Notes under the pieces: generated by a model
Database searches by the model: none
What the model was told of the DNA's origin: nothing
The model's input: the letters and a program-made list of their open reading frames with translations, nothing else
Made by a program: the position numbers and the translations under genes
Source: Symbiodinium natans
Taxonomy: Eukaryota > Sar > Dinophyceae > Suessiales > Symbiodiniaceae
Assembly: GCA_905221605.1 (NCBI GenBank)
Contig: CAJNDS010002426.1
Coordinates: 306,501-370,500, forward strand
Reading direction: 5' to 3'
Length of the DNA: 64,000 nucleotides
Part shown: in pieces, positions 44,501 through 54,950 of the stretch
Position numbering within the stretch: the stretch's first letter is position 1
Layout of the letters: every line of letters begins with the position of its first letter

Positions 44501-46465
44501 TGTTGCTTTCAGCCTGGCGGATGCTTGAATGCTCCGTTTTGCATGCAGACCTCCGAACAGAGGCTGCTAAGAGCTATTCGCACGTAACAGCGTGCCACAA
44601 AGATTCTAGCAGGGACACAAAGCAGCCAACAGTGGCCCCAGTATTCCGTGCAAGACGATGAGCTGAACGTGAAGGCTTGTGAGCGTACGGCATCGTACTG
44701 CTTCTCTGCTTTTCATGAAGAGGTTCGAGGTCTGTAGACCAATTTGTCAGTGAGGCACCTGCTGGCGCATGACAGCACATGCATGCTTCCATTGTGCGCG
44801 GTGCGTATACGCTCCGGGCTGTGCAGTCTGTGCAGGGATCACAAGCATGGCTTGGGCAAGTGAGGAAGATGTGTACTACATGTACTCTACCCGTGTCAGT
44901 CGGAACTCAGGTCGACCTGATGCCAGAGACGTCAACCCTAAAGCACGACGACGAGATTTCGAAGGACAAGAAATGCAACCCTGAGCCTAACTTTAGACCC
45001 TAGACCCTAAACCCTAAACCCTAAACCCTAAACCCTAAACCCTAAACCCTAAACCCTAAACCCTAAATACACCCTAAACCCTAAACTCTGTCGTTGTTGC
45101 TCCCACGTTGCCAGGACTCCCCTGAAAAGCCTGTCCATGTTGTCTGACTGCCTACGAGTGGACCACCCTGGGCCGCCTTGTGCTTAGCTTCCCTGGGCCC
45201 TTGACCACACACTGGAAGGGTGCAGGTGGAGCAAGTGTTGGCGGGCAAAAGAATGGAAGACAGCGCTTCGCAGCTTCTGCACAGATTGTCGTCGCACGTG
45301 CAGCCATGCGTTGTCTCAGTGCTTCTCCTTTCCCGCCGCGAGTCACAGCCGAGCTGGGCATGTCGTGTGACAGTGTAAGTCATCTTCAAAGACCTTTTTG
45401 AAGCAGTTAGCGATACCCGAAGCTGTAGGAAGCCTGGAACTGCGAGGGCATCTGGGCGGTGCTTCGGGCTGCTTGGCGCCATGGGTCAGACAGGTATGCA
45501 ATCGATCACGTCGCACCCTGAGACATCCTTGGACACCTTTTGCCGGCATGTGTCGCAATGATGCTGCGTGCTGTCTTTTTGCTGTCTTTTGAGCTGCTCC
45601 ATGGGTCACATGTCATCTCAGCATGCAGACATCCCACACGGGCAACGGAGCGCGCTTGCTTTGCTTGTTTATTGATGCTTTGTTGCCTGGAGAGCCTTAG
45701 AGCCGGCAGCCCTGCATTCAGTAAAAGAAAGAAGCCATGTCCAGGCGTCAGTGTCATCAGTCTACTAGGTCTGTTAAGTGCTGAACCCGAAAACCCTCAA
45801 ATCCGAAGCCCCAAACCCTAAACCCTAGATGGAATGAGCGAGACATGAGGTCTGGAAGCTCCGAGGTTTCAGGCCGCGTTCTGTGAAGCTCCGACATGTC
45901 AGAACACCGCAAGTGTTCATTTCACATGTTTGTTGTTGTTCTTCTTCTTTTGGAGGGAAATGGGTTCAGGGTTTGAAAAATTGGGTTGTCGGGTGCACAG
46001 TTTCAGGTTTAGGGGCACCCATTTTAAGGCGGGGGGGGGGGGGGTTTCCTATAGGGATTACCTTTTGTCTGTCCTGTTCGGGATTACCCAGCTGTTTGCG
46101 CTATTTTCCGTGTGCTGTCAGGCGCAAGCTCAAGCAGAGGCATGCCACCGGGAGTCAGGCTGGAGGAGCGCTCCTTCTGCCTGGCACACGCCAGTAACTG
46201 AGGTAGGTTTGGGGGCCCCATAAAACCTCAATGTTTTTGGCGTTACAATCAAGGGTTATATGCAGTACCAAGGGTAATGAACATTAACCCTAAACCCTAA
46301 ACCCTAAACCCTAAACCCTAAACCCTAAACCCTAAACCCTAAACCCTAAACCCTAAACCCTAAACCCTAAACCCTAAACCCTAAACCCTAAACCCTAAAC
46401 CCTAAACCCTAAACCCTAACCCTCGTACCAAGCAAGCCGGGCCCCCGAGCACAACAAGCCCCCAG
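44501..46465. other. Intergenic or intronic DNA
   Basis: CCCTAAA array at 45,001-45,087, a G-run at 46,029-46,045 and a 19-unit CCCTAAA array at 46,284-46,420. The segment at about 46,053-46,118 is open and hydrophobic (LLSVLFGITQLFALFSVCC) and could be a membrane exon of the next gene; unproven. Overlapping frames on both strands at 45,080-45,820 have no motif. Confidence 0.35.
46284..46420. repeat. Longest pure CCCTAAA array in the window (about 19 units)
   Basis: Almost perfect heptamers over about 135 bp, flanked by ordinary sequence, so interstitial rather than a chromosome end. Confidence 0.95.
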
Positions 46466-47850
46466 GATTTCGAGGTCCGAAATGTGCTCTTCACCGAGAA
46501 GGCGATCCTGGCCTGCCCGCTGCCAGCAAAGGCCTGCCATGATCTTGTCTTAGCAGGGTAGGTTTTGCTTTTGTTGCTATGTCTTTATTACCCTTGGCGC
46601 CCCTAATATAGTCCTTATGAACGCCATAAGAATTCAAGTTGTTTTTTCAAATATAGGGCCCCCAAGCCTACCCCAGTTGCTGCTGCAGTTCCAGCCTCAA
46701 GTGCATGCCTTAACCCCTAAACCCTAAACCCTAAACCCTAAACCCGAAAGAGTGGACGCAGGCTTGGATCGAGCTTGGTCGGTGGAATCCCCTTTCCTTA
46801 GCGCTACTGGCTCCAGCCTGGTGGGAGACCTGGACATGGGGGTTTAGGGTTTAGGGTTTAGGGTTTAGGGTTTAGGGTTTAGGGTTTAGGGTTAGGGTTT
46901 TCCGAAACTAGGGGTCACACGTCTGCGGTTGAGGGGGTCTAGCGAGGGACCCAGAGCGGCGGGTGTTGCTTTCAGTTCAGACATGCGCCGGTCGCAATCG
47001 TGGAGCTGACCAGACCGCGACGAACAAGTGCTTCAATCAGACTAACCGCTAAGCAGCTGAGCCCACTGGTAGCAAGTGCTGTAGCTTGCAGAAATGCTCC
47101 AAGTTCGCAGCAAACCTTCTGGAACAAGATGACAACCAACCGCGGATTGAAACTGAGTTGGGGATTGAGGTCCTACCACATCTCAGGCAGCGCAGACCAT
47201 TGGTGGTTCGTTGCCAGGACGCATCTGTTCATGTGTGAGCGCATCGCCTCAGGCAATGACCGCACCATGCTTTTTGCAGGAGTGCCGACCGCATGCCTGA
47301 TGCCAAGACCCTGCTTGCAGAGTGTTTTAGTGACTCTCGTGATGATCACCAGTGTGCCAACAGAAAACCTAACCAAACTTGCCCCCAGAGTGGTGGCATC
47401 TGCAACGTGGTGATCATTTTTGCATCTATCAGTACCTACTAGCTCTTAACACAGGTGTGCAACTCACTGCGACAGTAGCTTGGGCCAAGCTTCAAGCCAA
47501 GGTACTACTATGCTGCGCAGTTCTGTGTGGACCACGCGGGCAAGAACCATGTCACAGGCACATGCGCAAAAAGCTGTCATCACGGTTCGGCTCAAGCACT
47601 GCTGAACTCGAGGCCTCACGTACCTTGGCATGTGGGCTGCCATTGCCTTCGGTCTTCAGTATCCGGAGGATGGGCGCCACCTTGTTCTGAGCTTCTAAGC
47701 AATGCAGATGCAGTTGGACCCTAAACCCTAAACCCCTAAACCCTAAACCCTCCTTTTGCAGGCAAAATGGTGGTTTGCTCGAGACTGGGTGCCCTGCAAG
47801 CACATTCGCAAGAAGCGGGATCTTGACAGGCAGCGCGATGCAGCACGTCC
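46466..47850 (+). CDS. Exons of an unrecognised, probably membrane-anchored protein
   Basis: Exon 46,466-46,531 (AG acceptor, GC donor AAG|GCCTGC) reads DFEVRNVLFTEKAILACPLP. An open stretch at 47,100-47,275 contains SADHWWFVARTHLFMCERIA. Exon 47,490-47,557 reads FKPRYYYAAQFCVDHAGKNH and joins in phase 1, across a GC-AG intron, to 47,613 onward: LTYLGMWAAIAFGLQYPEDG. Exon 47,762 to about 47,850 reads AKWWFARDWVPCKHIRKKRD and ends in a basic stretch. The hydrophobic YLGMWAAIAFGL run suggests a membrane helix. Family not recognised, and the exon order is only partly proven. Some segments could belong to different genes. Confidence 0.4.
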
Positions 47851-47876
47851 CTCAACTTGCCTCCCTGCCCTGCGTC

Positions 47877-47946
47877 TAACCCTAAACCCTAAACCCTAAA
47901 CCCTAAACCCTAAACCCTAAACCCTAAACCCTAAACCCTAAACCCG
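47877..47946. repeat. CCCTAAA array (9-10 units)
   Basis: Directly followed by CCGTCCAG and an open segment (AVAWKSIGVISILLDRQQL) that may be an exon. Confidence 0.9.
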
Positions 47947-48070
47947 TCCAGGCTGTTGCTTGGAAATCCATCGGCGTCATATCCATACTCCTGGATAGAC
48001 AACAACTGTCAGCACTTCGCCATGAACCTCTACGTGTCGAGCTGAGCTTGCCACCATGTTTTGGCTTCAC

Positions 48071-48190
48071 TCCCTAAGGGTCCATGTACCTATAATAGCC
48101 TATTTAGAATATACTTCGGCCTTAAAGGGGTTCCTATTTAGCAGCTCTAGGGCCCACGTATATACTATATAGGTACATGGATCCTTAGAG
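48071..48190. mobile_element. Family-H MITE
   Basis: TCCCTAAGGGTCCATGTACC at the left is matched by GGTACATGGATCCTTAGAG inverted at the right, with TATAATAG / CTATATA continuing the stem. Confidence 0.8.
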
Positions 48191-48507
48191 ACTTCATCCC
48201 TTACCTACAGGGTCCGAGTACTCCCTTACGTGTGGCTTTATGTCCAGAAATCCCAGAATCCTAAAGGGCTTTCTCCACAAAGATGGGGTATTTGGACCCT
48301 CTGGGTAAGAGACAAGGGCAGTGTCCAGAGTTGCCGCCTCTGCAGGCCAAGTGGAAGACCGGTAGCTCGCTCTAAAACACCGAATCAACCCTAAACCCTA
48401 CACCCTAAACCCTAAACCCTAAACCCTAAACCCTAAACAACTCCTAAACCCTGAAGCCGCGGCAGGAGGGTGATCATATCTGCATTGCCTGACGACGCCT
48501 TATCGTG

Positions 48508-48700
48508 ATGGCCCTTGCGGATGCAGTCGTGGAAGCATGGTCTGTACAGGTGTGCACCAAAGAGGGTTTAGGGTTTAGGGTTTAGGGCTGTACAGGTGTG
48601 CGCCAAAGAGCCACTTCGAAAGCGCGCTAATGTATTCGTAATGCCTTGGATGAGAGAAGTCGGAGGAGAAGTCGCAGCATTTCAATCGATGCCCAGTTCC
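48508..48700 (+). CDS. Two exons joined across a 46-nt telomeric-repeat intron; protein unrecognised
   Basis: Frame MALADAVVEAWSVQ (48,508-48,549) meets CAG|GTGTGC. Removing 48,550-48,595 (GT to AG) joins it in phase 0 to VCAKEPLRKRANVFVMPWMR (from 48,596). Unspliced, the frame reaches TAG inside the TTTAGGG units. The first ATG may be internal, since upstream coding sequence was not found. The downstream frame stays open into the C-family MITE at 48,980, but its last part is doubtful. Alternatively this is the 3' end of the gene at 46.5-47.9 kb. No family recognised. Confidence 0.4.
48542..48610. repeat. 23-bp direct duplication flanking three TTTAGGG units
   Basis: CTGTACAGGTGTGCACCAAA-GAG at 48,542-48,564 and the same 23 bp with one substitution at 48,588-48,610 bracket 48,565-48,587, which is telomeric repeat only. 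Each copy contains CAG|GT. Confidence 0.95.
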
Positions 48701-48979
48701 ATCCAAGTAGATGGAGCTGGAGCGCTGACTTCAAACTCCGATGATGGGCTGCAAAGAACCATAGAAAACCCGCAATCTCATGAGTGCTCAGACGCGCTTC
48801 TGTCATCATACGTTGGCGTTCTTCCATTGCATTCCGTACGGCACCTGCTACATGATGCCGCAACCTGCCTCTCAAGCTGTGTGGCAGTTGCCCAGAATCA
48901 GCTCACTTCACGGCGCGAGGCCGGATGTGCTTCTTCCTGCTTCTGCCGTAACCATCTCATGCAAATTGCCATCTTTATA

Positions 48980-49086
48980 TGGGGATTTCTGAGATTAGGG
49001 GTACCTTATTGGGGTCCTTATTATAAGGGAATCCTAAAAATTGGGGGTCCATTTTTGGGGCCCCCTGCTATCTTCGTAAACCCCCA
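48980..49086. mobile_element. Family-C MITE immediately upstream of the proteasome gene
   Basis: GGGGATTTCTGAGATTAGGGG at the left and TATCTTCGTAAACCCCCAT at the right, with the GTACCTTATTGGGGTCCTTAT block of this family. Seven bases separate it from the PSMA6 start codon, so the 5' leader of that mRNA must be extremely short or lie in the element. Confidence 0.8.
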
Positions 49087-49093
49087 TAAAGAC

Positions 49094-52000
49094 ATGGCGA
49101 AGGTCAACATGGCGCGCCAGTCGGGGTATGACCGGCATATCACCATCTTCTCACCGGAGGCATGAGCCGATGCTTCAGTTGCCCTAAACCCTAAACCCTA
49201 AACCCTAAACCCTAAACCCTAAACCCTAAACCCTAAACCCTAAACCCTAAACTGCTGGTTCCTCGACGTGTCAACAACCACGTCTCAGGGCCGACTGCAC
49301 CAGGTGGAGTATGCGCTGCTCAGCTGAGAGTTGAGCTTAAGGCTTGCTGAATCCTGTTTAGGGTTTAGGGTTTAGGGTTTAGGGTTTAGGGTTTAGGGTT
49401 TAGGGTTTAGGGCTAGGTTCCCTTATAAAGTATAAAAAGGGTGCCTTTATTCTAATATGGTTACTGGGCTACGAAGAAGCACACTCTGAGGTTTCAGGCA
49501 GTCAAGAAGAATCAGAACATGACCTCGGTGGCGCTTCGAGGAGATGACAGTGCGACTCCCTTGGCTTCTTTCATTTTCAAGGGCTCAGTTTTGGGTTTAG
49601 GGTTTAGGGTTTAGGGTTTAAACGGCTCAGTTTTGGGAGCCTAGTGAAACAAGGGCCCAAGTCTTGCAGCTCTGGAGTCGTTTCACCTTTGTGCATGTGG
49701 ACCCTGAACCTTGTGAGGTCGTAGCAGTGACTCAGAAGAAGGTGCCAGACAAGCTGATGGACAAGGATTCCGCGTGCAACTGAAGCAAGCAGTTCACTTG
49801 GGTAGTTGAGGCCGAGGTAGAATGGAGGCTGTGCAAGTGCTGGTGATGCGTGCCAGTTGGAGGATTTTGGGACGCACCTCTACAACATCACGCCAAACCT
49901 CGGCTGCTTGATGACCGGCATGAGTCCAGATGCTCGGGCTTTAGTCTACAGGCCTGGTTGAAGCACTTGGTCAGTTCTCTACATCATGGTCCCTTTCGTG
50001 GGTACCCTAAATATTCGGGGCTGTAGTAGACTAGGGATCCAAAAAGGGACCCTTATGTAGAGAACTCACCAAGTAGCTTTGCTGCCATAGTGCCGCTGTT
50101 ACAAACCTTGCTCTTCTCCATAGACAGCTCCCTGAACAGGGCTCGTGAGATTGCCTCCAAGTTCAAGGACAAGAATGGCTACGAGATTCCAGTCGGAGCC
50201 CAAGCGAGTGACGTCATGTTCAGGGGTAGTGCGACGTTGTGCAAGCCTCCTTCTTCGCGTTACCACAAAGTCGGATTCGCGAGTGCTGGCCGAAGGTGAT
50301 TTCAGCTCTAACTTGTGCCGAAGCATGAAGCATTACTCATGGGTTTCCCTACCCCCTCTATACCACCTCCCCTAGGTTCCCCCCATAGTTAAGGCTATTT
50401 AGGGATAATTAAGATGGTTATTTAAGGGGGGAAGCCAGGAATTACCGTAGAATCCTGGACTTGAGGACCTCTGTCAGAACTTAAACATAGCAACGTCAAA
50501 GAGCATCGACTGTGACCAGACAGTGTCTGCCCTGTGAGTCACTGACATGTACGGGGTGGGGGTGGGGGTGGTTTAGGGGTTTAGGGTTTAGGGTTTAGGG
50601 TTTAGGGTTTAGGGTGGGGGGATCCAGCGCTTCTTTAACGCTGCATTGAGGAACATGCTCAGCCGAAGTTCGGTCCCGGACGGAGGGATTCGCGGCATGG
50701 GGTTTAAATGGATTGAATAGAAAATCTTGTCGCAAACGAAGCGAAAATTTCAGCATCGAACCAGTAGCAGAAAACACCAAGATGTCCGCATAAGAATTCC
50801 AAGAAGCACTGCACACACACACACACACCACTCGTGCTTTCATTCGCTCAGCCCCTGCCTACGATATTGCTCAAGGTCCTGAGACCAATCTCGAACTTTC
50901 GGATGACCTCACGTGCTCCCATTGGGCATCAACCCCTTATGCTCCAAGATGCCTCCAAACTTTCTCAAACCGTTCTTCCCTCCATCTCCGAGGATTGATG
51001 GAGTACAGCAACGGGGTTGAGTTTAGAGGGCTCTCTCTTCATGTACAGTGGTGCAGCAATGAGCAATCGTGCCACATTGCAGGAATGCGTGGAATCTCGC
51101 TGTCTAATCGAACATGCGCAAAGCTTCCATGACTGCCGCATACCTGCCGACACATTTCTGGACCATGTTCTCTTTGACCATAACTCGTGGCATGTGCTAT
51201 CCTTCAAAGGTGCACTACCTCGCACTCAAGCTGGCTAACATTGCGCAGGCACTGGGTGGAGGATGTCCACAGCGAACCGGAGCATTCATCAACGGGGAAA
51301 GCAGCAGGGATAGCTCGCATGAGACTCGCATGGGTGCAGGGATCTGTGCCCGGCAGGTGTACACACAGCATGCCTACATGCGACCATATGGTGTCAGCAC
51401 CATGCTGCCTCTTGGCATCGCGTTTAAGCCCCCCTCCCCCCCGAGGATGATACATGCAAACCAGGTTGTGAAGGATGCGCTGGTGGGTGAGAGTAGCTTA
51501 GTGACATGGGGCGGTGCGAAGGGTCCAGACGCAGGGGTGAGCATGTCCTAAGGTTTTCCATGGACGACGAGAAGGGCCCGTCACTCTACCAGGCACGGGG
51601 TGTGCAGAGTGCGTCAAGTGGCCTGACTTCCGGTTCTTAAAGGGAACTAGGCACCCTTAGGGCGTTCATTTACAAAGGGGCATAGAAGGTATCTGATTCC
51701 CTGATTCACTCCCTACTCAGAACCAGAAAGATGTACTCCTGGATATTCCCGGATGGTGGGCCCTATTGCATGCAACCAGAAGTGTAATAAGCTTTGCTTT
51801 CTTATGCCTACTGTCAGCAGCACCCTAAACCCTAAACCCTAAACCCTAAACGCTAAACCCTCAACCCTAAACCCTAAACCCTAAACCTAAACCCCTCCTT
51901 TGCCTGGCAGATTGATCCTGCTGGTCAGTACTTCGGGTACAAGGCTGCAGCTGCCGGGACCAAGGACCAGGAGGCCAGTTTGTAGAAGGGCTGTTGATGT

Positions 52001-52874
52001 TTTGGGGTTTAGGGTTTAGGGTTTAGGCGGTTTAGGGGTTAGGGTTTAGGGTTTAGGCCGTTTAGGGTTTAGGGTCCCCCCCAGCCTTAAGGGAATTCTA
52101 TAAGGTACCTAATTCCCGAATCCCCCTATAATGTAATATAGGTGCCTAATTCCCTATTCCACCTATATACTTACTTCCCTTTAGGGATTCTACAGGGTAC
52201 TTACGTCCCTACTAAGAAACAGCATCTGGGCCTTCAACTGTGCAGCTGGACGTTGATGCCACGTGAATCTGCTGTGCTGGTCTGGAATCAGGCGCAGAAC
52301 GCTTTGGAGAAGATTGTCAAGAAGAAGATCCAGTTCACTGAAGCGGAGACGATCCAGCAGGTCTTGGCGTTCTTGTGCACTTTAATCTGAGCGTTGGATG
52401 CAGTGATCCCTTCGCAGGCCATCGGATGTCTCCAGGCAGTCATGGGTATGGACTTCAAGGCCGTTGTCTTGCCATGCTTGTTCCGTATTGCGAAGCGAGT
52501 ACACAGCACGTCTGCCCGGAGTGTTGTGAAGTGATTGTTTTTTTTGCCGCACAGGCCTCTGACATCGAAGTTGGCGTCGTGTCAAAGCCAGTGCCTAAGA
52601 TCTCATCTGCAACAGGACCCCACTGGTCAGACGATCCACGCACCAGTATTCTAAACAATGCTCAGGTCCCGGAAAGGCTTCTTCCGGCTATCAGAAGCTG
52701 AGATTGACGGACACCTGACGGTGGCTTGCCAGCTCTGGGGGCGAACAGACATTCCATGGCTTTCCTTGACTAGGACGCTTCGTAATGCATCACGTGCTGC
52801 TGGCCTCAACAGTCAAATCAGTCAAGAGTATGACTGCACTGTCAAACAAGGCTATTGTGGAGAAGGACACGTGA
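49094..52874 (+). CDS. PSMA6: 20S proteasome subunit alpha-6 (PSMA6-type), 15 exons
   Basis: A subunit of the outer ring of the 20S proteasome, which gates substrate entry. Exons: 49,094-49,159; 49,289-49,314; 49,491-49,551; 49,718-49,771; 49,863-49,951; 50,140-50,197; 51,210-51,248; 51,357-51,427; 51,553-51,592; 51,911-51,973; 52,292-52,360; 52,418-52,459; 52,555-52,586; 52,666-52,720; 52,851-52,874. All phases agree and give 262 residues (human 246). Landmarks in order: [20 protein letters not shown] (the alpha-subunit N-terminal signature), MTSVALRG, AVTQKKVPDKL, ITPNLGCLMTGMSPDAR, KNGYEIPVG, VYTQHAYMRPYG, SMDDEKGP, IDPAGQYFGYKAAAAGTK, EIGVV-like SDIEVGVV, LSEAEIDGHL and a C-terminal AIVEKDT. 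No catalytic Thr is expected in alpha subunits. Met at 49,109 is an alternative start. Twelve of 14 donors are GC. The gene looks intact. Confidence 0.96.
49182..49252. repeat. CCCTAAA array in PSMA6 intron 1
   Basis: Ten heptamers, starting 23 bp after the first exon. Confidence 0.95.
49358..49412. repeat. TTTAGGG array in PSMA6 intron 2
   Basis: Seven to eight heptamers in the orientation opposite to the array in intron 1. Confidence 0.95.
49582..49637. repeat. 14-bp direct duplication flanking TTTAGGG units in PSMA6 intron 3
   Basis: GGCTCAGTTTTGGG occurs at 49,582-49,595 and 49,624-49,637, identical, with four telomeric units and AAAC between. Confidence 0.9.
49973..50067. mobile_element. 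MITE in PSMA6 intron 5
   Basis: AGTTCTCTACATCATGGTCC at the left and TATGTAGAGAACT at the right are inverted, continued by CCCTTTC / AAAGGGACC. Single copy in the window. A second inverted-repeat-like patch, GGTTCCCCCCATAGTT onward, lies at about 50,350-50,440 in intron 6. Confidence 0.8.
51631..51725. mobile_element. Family-A MITE in PSMA6 intron 9
   Basis: CGGTTCTTAAAGGGAACTAGG at the left and TCACTCCCTACTCAGAACC at the right. Ends match the other A copies. Confidence 0.7.
51822..51895. repeat. CCCTAAA array before PSMA6 exon 10
   Basis: Nine units, some variant (CGCTAAA, CCCTCAA), ending 15 bp before the acceptor CTGGCAG. Confidence 0.9.
52075..52225. mobile_element. Family-A MITE in PSMA6 intron 10
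   Basis: The right end ACGTCCCTACTAAGAAAC is typical. The left end has decayed to CAGCCTTAAGGGAATTC. The interior has CCTAATTCCC / GGGATTCT arms. Confidence 0.55.
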
Positions 52875-53620
52875 GAGCGGCCAGCGTGCGCGAGCGAATG
52901 CCCGCATAAAGTCGAAGACTCTGCGACCCATTGGCAGAGCTAGGCTGGCGTGAGCTTCAAGGATAGGACTAATCTTCAAGGCAGGAACTACCTATACCAG
53001 GAGGTTGTTTGTGTACTAGTTGCCCAAAGGAGCAAGTAGTTGTCAGCATTGATGCCCGCCACAGGATGAAAATCCTTTGTCAATTCGGTCGCCCAGCATG
53101 TCGTCATGTTACGCACAGGCACAGCGATAAAGACAGGCGACAAAAAGGGATGCTGAAAGCATGGAAGAGACCCTGGATGGCGATGGATATCAGATGTTGC
53201 CAGACTTGTATTCCGAGTGTGCTCGAATTTCTGTCTCCGCAGCACCTAGGCACAGAATTAGTTTATTATGAGCTTAGCCGTTCTACGGAATGGCAATCAC
53301 TCCGTCACGATGCAAGCAGAAGCATCTCTTGAATTCGCGAGCGTCATCACCAGGAGGCTCTGCTGCACGAGTTTTGAGCAGTCACCGGTTGCGACACGAC
53401 TGAACTTCAGTAAGCTGAGGAAGCTTGGCACCCTAAACTAACCCCAAACCCTAAACCCTAAACCCTAGATTGCGATGAGAGACTTCTGCACTTTTGGACT
53501 GTGATGTGCAGGAAGTCAGGGGTGTTTTTGCACAAGCCATGCAGGGTTCCCGCTAAGGAGTCCAAATCCTCAAGCGCACCACGAAACAAATAGCAGCCTG
53601 CCTGCATTGTCATGTTTTCC

Positions 53621-53721
53621 CTGGTTCTCAGTAGGGAAGCAGGGAAGCAGGGAATTAGGGCCCTATATGTACCCTTTAAGGGATTATTATCTAGGGTACC
53701 GCATTCCCTACTAAGAACCAG
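53621..53721. mobile_element. Family-A MITE
   Basis: CTGGTTCTCAGTAGGGAAGC at the left and GCATTCCCTACTAAGAACCAG at the right are inverted repeats. The interior has CCCTATATGTACCCTTTAAGG. Confidence 0.85.
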
Positions 53722-54117
53722 AAAGTCTTTCATTCGTCCAACAAGTGGTGAGGAGATAGCTAGTCAGGGATTGGAGGGCTGAGTCGCGCGACTTCGGTCG
53801 CGCTTGAAAGGATTGCAGTTGCCACTGCAAAAGGCTGCGCAAGTAGAAGCTTCCACAGGGCCCTGCAAGTCGATTCCGAAGAAGCCTTTAGGGTTTACAG
53901 GGTTTAGGGTGTAGGGTCTAGGGTTTAGGGTTTAGGGTTTAGGTTCTAGGGTCTAGGGTTTAGGGTTTAGGGTGCCATCTGAGCCTCAGGCATTCTTGGG
54001 AAAAGCGGGGCGATGGCAAGCAGTGATCGAGTTGCTGCAGAACTTGCCTCGCCGTGAAATACGGCCAGGAGTCATAACTTACAACGCAGCCAGCTGCTTG
54101 AATTGTTTGTTTTCCCA

Positions 54118-54213
54118 CATCAGGGGCACCTTGTTGGGGTCCTTGTGATAAGGGAATCCTACTATTTGGGGGGGGTCTATGCTAGGGGTCCCCTAGTTTC
54201 GCAGACCCCCGAA
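54118..54213. mobile_element. Family-C MITE
   Basis: GGGGCACCTTGTTGGGGTCC and TGATAAGGGAATCCTACTATT blocks, and the right end TAGTTTCGCAGACCCCC. The left end is truncated or diverged. Confidence 0.7.
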
Positions 54214-54809
54214 TTCTAAGAGAGAGCAACCCTACGCCCACGGCCCACGACACGCACTTATGTTAGGGTGGAGAGTCATCATGTTGAGGCACTATCTGCA
54301 CTTGGCAGTTGTCACAGATGGCAACTGGCACTTTTGCTTCTGGGAGAGATGAGTGCAGAACGCCTTGCTGAGGCCTGGACGTAGTGCCTTTAGCACCCCT
54401 TTAATGGTTCACAACCTAGCGTCGCTACTGGCGGCTAGCATGCTAGCTGGCAGCTACCCGGCATCTCTTCAGAACATTGCAAGCCAAGCTGAACAGAAGT
54501 GACGTCGCCAGCTGGTCCGTGAACAGGTCCGCATGTTCCATTGGCCTGCTAGTGCCTTCTGCAGGTTCAAAGCTACAGCATCTGCATTACTGCCTGCACT
54601 CGGGCAGCTGCCTCCGCGAAGGGCAGAAGCCTCTTTGAAGATCCTCGGCTATAGCGCATGGCTTCTAAGCTTAGCATACCTTCGCTACTATTCCCACGCA
54701 CTTCCTTCCACCACTTCACTGTATTTCTAATACCTTCTATCCAAGACTAGCTCCCCCAGTACCTGAATGGTAAGAAAAAGGGGTGCCCTTATCATTCAGG
54801 AGGATCAGT

Positions 54810-54950
54810 GACGGCCCAGACACCTGGGAGCATCCAACAAGTAGAACCCCAAAGTAGCACCGTAAGGACACTACTCCTGGTATTCTTAGGAACCCTGAAC
54901 GATCCTGAACGGAATCTACCTTTTGGATCCTCCCAGGGGTCTGGGTGAGC
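54810..54950. mobile_element. Family-E MITE-like inverted repeat
   Basis: GGCCCAGACACCTGGGAGCAT-CC faces GGATCCTCCCAGGGGTCTGGG. The interior has CCTGAACGATCCTGAACGG. It ends just before the C-run that precedes the large repeat structure. Confidence 0.6.

Larger units (their letters stand above)
52875..54816. other. Region downstream of PSMA6 without a supported gene
   Basis: A 107-residue plus frame (53,009-53,332) overlaps an 85-residue minus frame and shows no motif. A TTTAGGG variant array lies at 53,886-53,972. The rest has neither exon-like segments nor a terminator signal that I can identify; no AATAAA-type signal is expected in dinoflagellates. Confidence 0.4.

Noticed and set aside
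46284-46420. True telomere
   Set aside because: The array is short, followed by ordinary sequence and genes, and arrays of both orientations occur throughout the window.
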